This document shows positions 58,028 to 64,000 of a stretch of 64,000 nt of DNA, in pieces. The first letter of the stretch is position 1. Every line of letters starts with the position of its first letter. The notes under the pieces were generated by a model. The model made no database searches. It saw only the letters and a list, made by a program, of their open reading frames with translations, and was not told the origin of the DNA. The translations under genes and the position numbers were made by a program. Source of the stretch: a bacterium (lineage in GTDB: Bacteria > Chloroflexota > Dormibacteria > Aeolococcales > Bog-877); contig JAKATL010000008.1 of the NCBI GenBank assembly GCA_021827985.1, positions 1 to 64,000 of the forward strand. Reading direction: 5' to 3'.

Positions 58028-59443
58028 CTAGGGAGCCCTCCTTCCGGACCAGGGCATTGCCGACTCCAGCTGGGCCGCCACCCGCAGAAGGCCGGCGTCG
58101 TCGAAGGGCCGCCCCACCAGCTGGACCCCCACCGGGAGACCCTGCCCCGTCTGCCCCAGGGGCAGGGAGATGGCGGGCTGGCCGGTTATGTTGAAGATGG
58201 AGGTGAGCAGGGCCATCTGCAGGACCGGGAGGGCCGGCCCCGGTCCAGCCTCGTGCGCGGCGGCCATGACCTCGCCCACCGGCGGTGGCTCGATGGTCAT
58301 GGTGGGGGTCACCAGCAGGTCGAACTCCGAGCCCCATCTCGCCACCAGCCGCCGGGAGAAGCGCTGCAGGGTGTGGGTGGCGGCGGTGTACTCCAGGCTG
58401 GTCACGGCCTGTGCCCCGGCGTAGGCGGCCTGGACGTGAGGCTCGGTCTCCTCCCAGGCGACCCCGGGGAAGTCCGCCAGCCCGGCTCCGGTGACCTGCA
58501 TGAAGGCCGAGACCTCCTCGGGGGTGAGCTCCACCCGGGCCTCGATCGGGATGTGGCCCAGCGCCTCCAGCCCTCGCGCCGTCGCCTCGGCCGCCTCCCG
58601 GCAGGGATCGGCCACCGGCATCCCAAGAGGTGCCTCGGTCACCACCCCCACCCGCAGCCGGCCCGGATCCCGGCCCACCTCCTCCAGGAACGGGCGGGCC
58701 GGAGGGGGGGCGTTGTACCAGCAGAGTGGATCGGGGCCGCAGATCACATCCAGGACCGCGGCCGTGTCGGCCACGGTGCGGGTCAGGACCCCCTCCACCG
58801 CGGCGCCGTCCCAGTAGGTCACCAGGGTGGGAACCCGCCCGCGGCTGACCTTGAGGCCCACCAGCCCGCAGCAGGAGGCGGGGATCCGGATCGAGCCGCC
58901 GCCGTCGTTGCCGTGGGCCAGGGGGAACAAGCCCGCGGCCACCGCCGCCGCCGCGCCTCCGCTGGAGCCCCCCGGAGTCCTGGTGCGGTCCCAGGGATTG
59001 CGCGTGGGCGGGTAGCGGAGGTTCTCGGCGGCCGTGATCAGCCCGAACTCGGGGGTGTTGGTGCGGCAGGCCAGGGTGAAGCCGGCCCGGCGGAGGGCTC
59101 CCACCACCAGCTCATCTCGGTCGGACAGCGAAAGAGGGGCGCCGCGAGACCCGAAGGTGGCCGGCCAGCCCTCGACCAAGGTCAGGTCCTTCACCGGGAT
59201 CGGCACCCCCATGAAGGGAGGGAGTTCCTCCGGGCGGCTGTGGGCCACCTGCTGGTCCGCCCGCCGGGCGGCGCTCAGCGCCTCCTCGTCGTCGCGCCAG
59301 ACGATGGCGCCCAGCTCCCCGTCCCGCTCGTCCACCCGGCTCAGGGAGGACTCCAGCGCCTCCACGCAGCTGATCTCGTGCCGCCGGATCGCGCTGGCGA
59401 GATCCAGCGCCGAAAGGTCGGCGGGCTCACGGGGGCCGCTCAT
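58028..59443 (-). CDS. Amidase signature family hydrolase
   Basis: A 471-residue amidase. The Ser-cis-Ser-Lys triad is K85 (PIPVKDL), S160 (TPGGSSGG) and S184 (GGSIRIPAS), with the spacing found in characterised amidases. The C-terminus has [27 protein letters not shown]. It is a stand-alone enzyme and not GatA, because gatC/gatB are absent and the fatty-amide-hydrolase-like C-terminus differs. Substrate unknown. Confidence 0.92.
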   Translation of the reverse strand: MSGPREPADLSALDLASAIRRHEISCVEALESSLSRVDERDGELGAIVWRDDEEALSAARRADQQVAHSRPEELPPFMGVPIPVKDLTLVEGWPATFGSRGAPLSLSDRDELVVGALRRAGFTLACRTNTPEFGLITAAENLRYPPTRNPWDRTRTPGGSSGGAAAAVAAGLFPLAHGNDGGGSIRIPASCCGLVGLKVSRGRVPTLVTYWDGAAVEGVLTRTVADTAAVLDVICGPDPLCWYNAPPPARPFLEEVGRDPGRLRVGVVTEAPLGMPVADPCREAAEATARGLEALGHIPIEARVELTPEEVSAFMQVTGAGLADFPGVAWEETEPHVQAAYAGAQAVTSLEYTAATHTLQRFSRRLVARWGSEFDLLVTPTMTIEPPPVGEVMAAAHEAGPGPALPVLQMALLTSIFNITGQPAISLPLGQTGQGLPVGVQLVGRPFDDAGLLRVAAQLESAMPWSGRRAP

Positions 59444-59483
59444 GGCACGGCCACCTTACCGCGCCGAGCTGCCGGAGCGCGGC

Positions 59484-59888
59484 TCATCCGGCGGGGAGGA
59501 AGGTGAGCCTCACCCGACGCCGGTTGTTCTCCAGATTGGTGTCCAGGAGGAGCAGGGATTGCCAGGTCCCGAGGAGGGGCTGGCCACCCAGGACGGGAAT
59601 CGAGACCGAGGCGCCGAGCAGGGCCGGCAGGAGGTGGTCGGCGCCGTGGCCCGGGGACCCGTGCTGGTGGCGATAGCACCTGTCCCGGGGCAGGTGGGCC
59701 TGAAGCCAGTCCAGAAGGTCCAGGTCGCTCCCGGCGCCCGTCTCCATGAGCACCAGGGCGGCGGTTGCGTGGGGACAGAAGGCGTTCACCAGACCATCCC
59801 GCCGTCCCCGGCAGAAGCTTCGCAGCTCCGAGGTGAGGTCGGATATGCTGCGGCCACTCGTGTCCAGCACCAGCTCCACCGTGTCCAC
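59484..59888 (-). CDS. YjbQ/UPF0047 family protein
   Basis: A 134-residue protein of the YjbQ family, reported to have thiamine-phosphate synthase side activity in E. coli. Seen: GLVNAFCPHATAALVLME; YRHQHGSPGHGADHLLPALLGASVSIPVLGGQPLLGTWQSLLLLD. These carry the conserved His cluster and the WQ near the C-terminus. GTG 59888 follows GGAGAGGCG. Stand-alone gene. Confidence 0.92.
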   Translation of the reverse strand: MDTVELVLDTSGRSISDLTSELRSFCRGRRDGLVNAFCPHATAALVLMETGAGSDLDLLDWLQAHLPRDRCYRHQHGSPGHGADHLLPALLGASVSIPVLGGQPLLGTWQSLLLLDTNLENNRRRVRLTFLPAG

Positions 59889-59930
59889 CGCCTCTCCTCC
59901 CCATCCCAGCCCCACCGCCGGGCGCATCCG

Positions 59931-60521
59931 TTGACCGGTCCCCGGTCCGGCAAGAGCGTACCGGCCCCGGGCGACCGGCGCCCCCTGTTCGTGGCGATGC
60001 TGCGGGCGGTCAACTTGGGAGCTCACAACCGCATCTCCATGCGCCAGCTGGCGGATCTCGCCGCCGATCTCGGCCACACCGAGGTGGTGACCCACCTCCA
60101 GAGCGGCAACCTGGTCTTCCTCCCGGCCATCCCGCGCGAGGAAGAGGTCTCCCGGGGGCTGGCCGCCAAGCTGGCGGAGCTGGGGCTGGACCAGGTGGAC
60201 GTGCTGGTGCGGTCGGCCGACCAGATGGCGACCGTGGCTCGCACCAACCCACTGGGAGGAGACCCCGGGGGCTGGCACGTGAGCTTCCTGACGACCCCGC
60301 CCGACGCCGCCCGCCTCTCGGCCCTCGACCCCGCCTCCGGGGAGCCGGACCGGTTCCTGGTGGTCGGAAGGGAGGTGTACCTCCGGTGCTCCGGGCGGTA
60401 CAGCGACAGCAAGCTGACCAACTCCTTCCTCGAACGCAAGCTGGGAGTCCGTGCCACCACCCGCAACTGGGCCACCGTCACCCGCCTGGCTGAGATGGCC
60501 CAGCCGGCGGCGGAGGCCTAG
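59931..60521 (+). CDS. DUF1697 family protein
   Basis: A ~196-residue protein with the DUF1697 pattern: FVAMLRAVNLGAHNRISMRQLADLAADLGHTEVVTHLQSGNLVF; DVLVRSADQMATVARTNPLG; RFLVVGREVYLRCSGRYSDSKLTNSFLERKLGVRATTRNWATVTRLAEM. The function is not established. The start is uncertain: TTG 59931 gives a 20-residue lead; GTG 59991 (VAMLRAVN) is closer to typical family N-termini. Confidence 0.85.
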   Translation: MTGPRSGKSVPAPGDRRPLFVAMLRAVNLGAHNRISMRQLADLAADLGHTEVVTHLQSGNLVFLPAIPREEEVSRGLAAKLAELGLDQVDVLVRSADQMATVARTNPLGGDPGGWHVSFLTTPPDAARLSALDPASGEPDRFLVVGREVYLRCSGRYSDSKLTNSFLERKLGVRATTRNWATVTRLAEMAQPAAEA

Positions 60522-60692
60522 GCGAGGAGGGGATGGGGAGACCTCCGTGGCACCGCCTTCCCGACCGCCGTGTTCTGGTCTCTCCGGCTGCGGCGGAGCC
60601 ACACCGCCGATCACCAGGGCCGCTTTCTCGGTCTCGCGCCCCTTCGAAGTTCGAGGCCGGCGGGGCGGCGGAGGGGCCTGCGCCCGGCCAGG

Positions 60693-61196
60693 TCAGCTGG
60701 AGATGGCCCGGAGCAGCGCCGCCTCCGCCTCGCGGTCGAAGGCGACCAGGATGACCCGCTGCACCGGCTCCGGTGCCGCCCCCGCGGCCGCCACGGCGAC
60801 GGCGGCCGCCTCCACCAGCGGGTACCCGTACACCCCGGTGCTGATCAAGGGCGCGGCCACCACCCGGCATCCCGCCCCCGCGGCCAGGGCCAGAGCGGTT
60901 CGGTAGGCGGACGCCAGCTGCTGGGGCTCTCCTCCATCCCCACCGCGCCACACCGGGCCGACCGCGTGCACCAAGTAGCGGCAGGGGAGCAGGTGCCCGG
61001 AGGTGAGCACCGCGGACCCGGTGGGACACCCCCTCGGGTACCGGGAGCTCAGCTCCGCCTGCAGGCCCGGACCGGCCCCCCGGTGGATGGCCCCGTCCAC
61101 GCCGCCACCGCGGTGGAGCTGGGAGTTGGCGGCGTTGACCATGGCGTCGCACTCCACCTGGGTTACGTCGCCGACGAGGACCTCGACCTTGGCCAC
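60693..61196 (-). CDS. Macrodomain protein (ADP-ribose binding)
   Basis: A 167-residue stand-alone macrodomain. Seen: VEVLVGDVTQVECDAMVNAANSQLHRGGGVDGAIHRGAG, with the ADP-ribose loop NAAN and GGGV; YLVHAVGPVW; and PLISTGVYGYPLVEAA. Relatives hydrolyse ADP-ribosyl esters or O-acetyl-ADP-ribose. GTG 61196 starts 5 bases after the NUDIX stop. The pairing with an ADP-ribose-type NUDIX enzyme points to ADP-ribose turnover. Confidence 0.92.
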   Translation of the reverse strand: MAKVEVLVGDVTQVECDAMVNAANSQLHRGGGVDGAIHRGAGPGLQAELSSRYPRGCPTGSAVLTSGHLLPCRYLVHAVGPVWRGGDGGEPQQLASAYRTALALAAGAGCRVVAAPLISTGVYGYPLVEAAAVAVAAAGAAPEPVQRVILVAFDREAEAALLRAISS

Positions 61197-61201
61197 GCCG
61201 G

Positions 61202-61768
61202 CTACCCGGCGGCCGGCACCAGCCGCAGGATCCCGGCCAGGGCCAGGCCCGCCAGCGTCTTGGCGTCCCGCAGCTGCCCCTGGTAGGCGAGCTCCAGGAG
61301 CTCCTCGGTCGTGAACAGCCGGGCCTCCAACACCTCGTCCGGGTCGGGATGGGGCTCCTCGACCTGGCTCAGCGCGCTGGCCCGGAAATACCAGAGCAGC
61401 TCGGTGCTGTAACCCGGGGCCAGGTAGGTCGCCCCCAGCCCCAGCCAGGACTCCGCCCCGTACCCGGTCTCCTCGGCCAGCTCCCGGCGGGCCGTCTCCA
61501 GGACCGACTCTCCCTCCTCCCTCCCCCCGGCGGGGATCTCCCAGAGGTGCTCGCCGGCGGCGTGGCGGTACTGGCGGACCAGGAGCACCCGCCCATCGTC
61601 CGTGACCGCCACCACCCCGACCCCTCCGGGGTGGTGGACCACCTCGCGCTGTGCGCGCCTCCCGGTGCTCACCTCGATCACGTCCACGGTGAGTCGCAAA
61701 AGGCGCCCCCGGAACCGCTCCTCGCTGCCCAGCAGCTGGTCCCGGCCCCCGGTGTTCTCGTCTGCCAT
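61202..61768 (-). CDS. NUDIX hydrolase (ADP-ribose pyrophosphatase type)
   Basis: A 188-residue NUDIX enzyme. The box GGREEGESVLETARRELAEETGY matches GxxxxxExxxxxxxREUxEExGU. Upstream VVAVTDDGRVLLVRQYRHAAGEHLWEIPAG and downstream LAPGYSTELLWYFRA are typical of NudF-like ADP-ribose diphosphatases. The ATG at 61768 is preceded by GGGGTGGAG. Translated together with the macrodomain gene; it would cleave ADP-ribose to AMP and ribose-5-phosphate. Confidence 0.92.
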   Translation of the reverse strand: MADENTGGRDQLLGSEERFRGRLLRLTVDVIEVSTGRRAQREVVHHPGGVGVVAVTDDGRVLLVRQYRHAAGEHLWEIPAGGREEGESVLETARRELAEETGYGAESWLGLGATYLAPGYSTELLWYFRASALSQVEEPHPDPDEVLEARLFTTEELLELAYQGQLRDAKTLAGLALAGILRLVPAAG

Positions 61769-61804
61769 CTCCACCCCTACGATAGGGCCGCCGGCAGCCG
61801 TGCG

Positions 61805-61810
61805 TATGAT
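61805..61810 (+). promoter_or_regulatory. -10 box of a leaderless promoter
   Basis: TATGAT followed by 7 bases and the ATG at 61818. Confidence 0.5.
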
Positions 61811-61817
61811 GGCCGCC

Positions 61818-62195
61818 ATGTCGGCCGTCCCCGCCTCCACCAGCCAGTTCGAGCGCACGGCGCTGGAGATCGCCGCGGCCGCCGCCCAGTCCGCCTTTCG
61901 TGCCGGGCACCGCCAGCGGCTGCGGGAGAGGATCCGGGCGACCGACCGGCTCCTGGACGAGGTGGAGCGGACCCGCCTCTTGGAGCTCACCCTGGTCCCC
62001 ACCTCCACCTGGGCCGGCGCCGTCCACCTGGCGCGGGAGGTGGCGCCGGCGCTGCTCCCCCGCCTGCGCCGCGAGCGCCACCCGGATTCCGTGGGGAGCT
62101 GCCTCTTCGCGATCCAGGAGCAGCTTCTGCGCGAGTCCCAGGGGGGAAGGCCATCCGGGTTGGCCCCGGTGATACCGCTCTTCCCCGCCACCTGA
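61818..62195 (+). CDS. Hypothetical helical protein
   Basis: A 125-residue, predominantly helical protein of unknown family: SQFERTALEIAAAAAQSAFRAGHRQRLRERIRATDRLLDEVERTRLLELTLV is strongly amphipathic. ATGs at 61806 and 61809 overlap the -10 box, so 61818 is preferred. The stop overlaps the apparent CTG start of the PfkB gene. No function inferred. Confidence 0.65.
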   Translation: MSAVPASTSQFERTALEIAAAAAQSAFRAGHRQRLRERIRATDRLLDEVERTRLLELTLVPTSTWAGAVHLAREVAPALLPRLRRERHPDSVGSCLFAIQEQLLRESQGGRPSGLAPVIPLFPAT

Positions 62196-63061
62196 GGACG
62201 GCGGGCACGGCCCCTCCCTGGGAGGTCACCGCCGGGGGCACTTTGGGTCGCGACGAGCTGCAGACCCCGGCCGGCCGGGCCTTCGTGCCGGGCGGTTCGC
62301 TCCTCTACTTCGGCCTGGCGGCCGCTCCGCTATGCACCGTGCATGCGGTGGGGGCGGTCGGTCCGGACGGGGCCGAGCTGGCGGATCCCCTGGCCGGGGC
62401 CGGGGTGGACGTGTCGGGGGTGGAGCTCCTTCCCGGCCGGAGCTATCGCTGGCGGGCCCAGCACGGCCCGGCCGGTGGCGCGCCCCTGGAGGAGCGCCAG
62501 CAGCTGGGGGTCTACTCCCGCTGGAGGCCGAGCCCCCCGCGATCAGCGCGGCAGAGCGAGATCGTCTTCCTGGGCTCCATGCCGCCCCGCTGCCAGCTGG
62601 CGCTCCTGGAAGCGATGGCAAGTCCGCGGCTGGTCGCCCTGGACACCATGCGCGACTTCATCCAGGGACACCGGCGCCGCCTGGAGGCGGTCATCCGGCG
62701 GGTCGACCTGCTCTTCGTCAACCGCCCGGAGCTGGAGGCGCTGGCCCCCGGGGGCGTGGGCAGCCTTCTCCGAGGCGGCCGGCCCAGGGCCGTGGTCCTG
62801 AAGGACTCGGCCCGCGGTGCCCGGCTGATCACTGCCCACGGGGAGTGGCTGGTGCCGGCGGCGCCCGTGGAGCTGGTGGCGGACCCGACCGGTGCCGGCG
62901 ACGCCCTCGCCGGCGGCATGCTGGGCCGCCTGGCGCAGCTGGGGCGCCTGGACCAGCCGGCGTTCATGGAGGCGCTGGTGGAGGGGACCAGGTGGGCCGC
63001 CCGGGCGATCACCCACTTCGGGCCCGAGGGTCTGCTGCGGGCCTCGCGGACCGGGAGCTGA
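62192..63061 (+). CDS. PfkB/ribokinase family carbohydrate kinase
   Basis: A ~289-residue sugar-kinase-fold protein. Seen: the N-terminal strand WEVTAGGTLGRDELQTPAG (family GSxxxDxxxxP); GPDGAELADPLAGAGVDVSGVE; FVNRPELEAL; and VVLKDSARGARLIT. The PfkB signature 2, VADPTGAGDALAGGMLGRL, has Asp in the GAGD catalytic motif. The phosphorylated sugar is unknown. The first standard start codon is too far in (TTG inside the first strand), so CTG 62192, overlapping the preceding stop as CTGA, is preferred. Confidence 0.87.
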   Translation: MRTAGTAPPWEVTAGGTLGRDELQTPAGRAFVPGGSLLYFGLAAAPLCTVHAVGAVGPDGAELADPLAGAGVDVSGVELLPGRSYRWRAQHGPAGGAPLEERQQLGVYSRWRPSPPRSARQSEIVFLGSMPPRCQLALLEAMASPRLVALDTMRDFIQGHRRRLEAVIRRVDLLFVNRPELEALAPGGVGSLLRGGRPRAVVLKDSARGARLITAHGEWLVPAAPVELVADPTGAGDALAGGMLGRLAQLGRLDQPAFMEALVEGTRWAARAITHFGPEGLLRASRTGS

Positions 63062-63086
63062 GCGCGGACCGAACCGGGCCGGCCGC

Positions 63087-63620
63087 TCAGCCCCGCTCGA
63101 GTCGGGCCTGGTGGGCGCTGTAGTCGGGGACCAGCCGGCGGTAGCTGGAACGCATCAGCGGCGAGGAGATGATGAAGTCCGCCGAGGCGCGGTTGGTCGC
63201 CACCGGGATGTTCCAGACGGCGGCGATCCGCAGCAGGGCGCGGACGTCCGGATCGTGGGGCTGGGGCTCCAGCGGGTCCCAGAAGAAGATGAGGAGGTCG
63301 ATGGTGCCGTCGGCGATCAGGCTGCCCATCTGCTGGTCACCTCCCAGGGGACCGCTGAGGAGGCACTGCACCGGAAGTCCCAGCTCCTCCTCCAGCAGCC
63401 GGCCGGTGGTACCGGTGGCGTAGAGCCGGTGGGGGCTGAGGCTCCCCCGGTTGAACCGGCCCCACTCGACCAGATCCTGCTTCTTGTGATCGTGGGCCAC
63501 CAGCCCCACCGCCAGAACCCGCGCCTCCTTCTCCTGGGCACCCCCGCCGGCCGGGATGCGCAGCGGAGGCGAGCTGTTCTCCGCGGGAGGATCCGCCTGG
63601 TGGCCCCCCTCCCCGCTCAT
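63087..63620 (-). CDS. mgsA: Methylglyoxal synthase
   Basis: A 177-residue enzyme converting dihydroxyacetone phosphate to methylglyoxal. Seen: [26 protein letters not shown]; the catalytic-Asp segment [55 protein letters not shown]. The E. coli enzyme is ~152 residues; here a 30-residue Pro/Gly-rich N-terminal extension is added. Start overlaps the upstream metallo-hydrolase stop (ATGA). Confidence 0.94.
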   Translation of the reverse strand: MSGEGGHQADPPAENSSPPLRIPAGGGAQEKEARVLAVGLVAHDHKKQDLVEWGRFNRGSLSPHRLYATGTTGRLLEEELGLPVQCLLSGPLGGDQQMGSLIADGTIDLLIFFWDPLEPQPHDPDVRALLRIAAVWNIPVATNRASADFIISSPLMRSSYRRLVPDYSAHQARLERG

Positions 63621-64000
63621 TGGGTGAAGGGGTGTACCGGATCCAGGGTGCGCACCTCCACCGGGGCCGCCTTGGTCCGGAAGGTCTCGGCGTCCTCCCG
63701 GCTGCCGACCACGAAGCCGTAGTGCATGGGCACCGCCAGGCGCGGGGCCATGGCCCGGGCCAGCCCGGCGGCCTCGTCCACGTCCATGGTGTATGTGCCC
63801 CCGATGGGCAGGAAGGCCACCTCGGTGCGCAGCCGTTCCAGCTCCGGCAGCCGGTCGGTGTCCCCGGCGTGGTAGTAGGTGTGCCCGCCCAGGGTGAGGA
63901 GATACCCCACCCAGCCGTTGGCCTTGGGATGGGCCTCCAGCCGCTCCTCTACCACGTTGTAGGCGGGGACGGTCTCGAGGTGGACCCCGGCGGCCTCCAG
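63617..64000 (-). CDS. MBL-fold metal-dependent hydrolase (UPF0173-like), 5' end outside window
   Basis: The C-terminal ~128 residues of a metallo-beta-lactamase-fold hydrolase of the YtkL/UPF0173 group: [44 protein letters not shown] (zinc-ligand Asp in AGDTD); [18 protein letters not shown]; and VPMHYG (final His ligand). The reading continues past base 64000, so the start and the N-terminal HxHxDH motif are not in the window. Linked to mgsA by a 4-base overlap. Confidence 0.88.
   Translation of the reverse strand: MEAAGVHLETVPAYNVVEERLEAHPKANGWVGYLLTLGGHTYYHAGDTDRLPELERLRTEVAFLPIGGTYTMDVDEAAGLARAMAPRLAVPMHYGFVVGSREDAETFRTKAAPVEVRTLDPVHPFTQ

Noticed and set aside
1-64000. CRISPR arrays, insertion sequences, prophage or integrase genes
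   Set aside because: No regularly spaced repeats, transposase motifs or phage genes were seen on either strand.

Overview
The window is a very GC-rich bacterial chromosome segment that contains the replication-origin neighbourhood. The minus strand runs jag-yidC-yidD-rnpA-rpmH away from the origin; dnaA-dnaN-recF-dciA run away from it on the plus strand; a perfect parS site with parA-parB lies about 10 kb to the left. The envelope genes look like those of a monoderm: many lipoproteins, FemAB-type aminoacyltransferases, an MshA-like glycosyltransferase, menA, and no lipopolysaccharide or outer-membrane assembly genes. Gene content and the abundance of leaderless promoters fit the Actinomycetota / Chloroflexota / Dormibacterota area of the tree. 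The exact phylum cannot be settled from this window. There are no tRNA, rRNA, CRISPR or insertion-sequence features that I can support.

Layout. 0-7 kb: a 5'-truncated MFS transporter, a Zn-ribbon SF1 helicase coupled to a 3-hydroxyacyl-CoA dehydrogenase, an esterase, and a divergent MarR / DUF998 pair. 7-15.4 kb (minus): a long collinear run beginning with a degenerate sigma-70-like protein, then gcvT-gcvH-gcvPA-gcvPB-pyrE-lipoprotein-pcm, followed by an ECF sigma factor and a small repeat-tailed membrane protein. 15.4-21 kb: zwf, an SH3-domain protein, a FemAB-like transferase, an NfeD-slipin pair and an S51-like peptidase. 21-26 kb: parS-parA-parB, signal peptidase I, ndk, an M16 protease and a lipoprotein. 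26-36 kb: the origin core. 36-50 kb: two glycosyltransferases, GNAT and FemAB-like enzymes, a PLP decarboxylase, menA, a beta-propeller lipoprotein next to a DUF4388 protein, DinB and PIN proteins, and folP-folK. 50-64 kb: an EF-G-like GTPase, pirin, a nucleotidyltransferase / XRE toxin-antitoxin-like module, an ABC exporter, an amidase, YjbQ, DUF1697, a macrodomain-NUDIX pair, a PfkB kinase, methylglyoxal synthase and a metallo-beta-lactamase-fold hydrolase cut by the window edge.

The most unusual signals concern gene expression. rpmH and a glycosyltransferase gene have no ATG, GTG or TTG at the expected start; each instead has an ATC 6-7 bases after a strong Shine-Dalgarno sequence and directly downstream of an in-frame stop. 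Three other genes appear to start at a CTG that overlaps the preceding TGA. At least nine genes have a -10 hexamer only 6-7 bases before the start codon, as expected of leaderless mRNAs. The parS site lies over the parA -35 region. There are three probable gene remnants: an MFS transporter without its first three helices, an NTF2-like gene with a one-base frameshift, and a TetR-like C-terminal domain without its DNA-binding part. The best candidate for an under-described system is the reversed-order nucleotidyltransferase-XRE pair at 53.7-55.0 kb.
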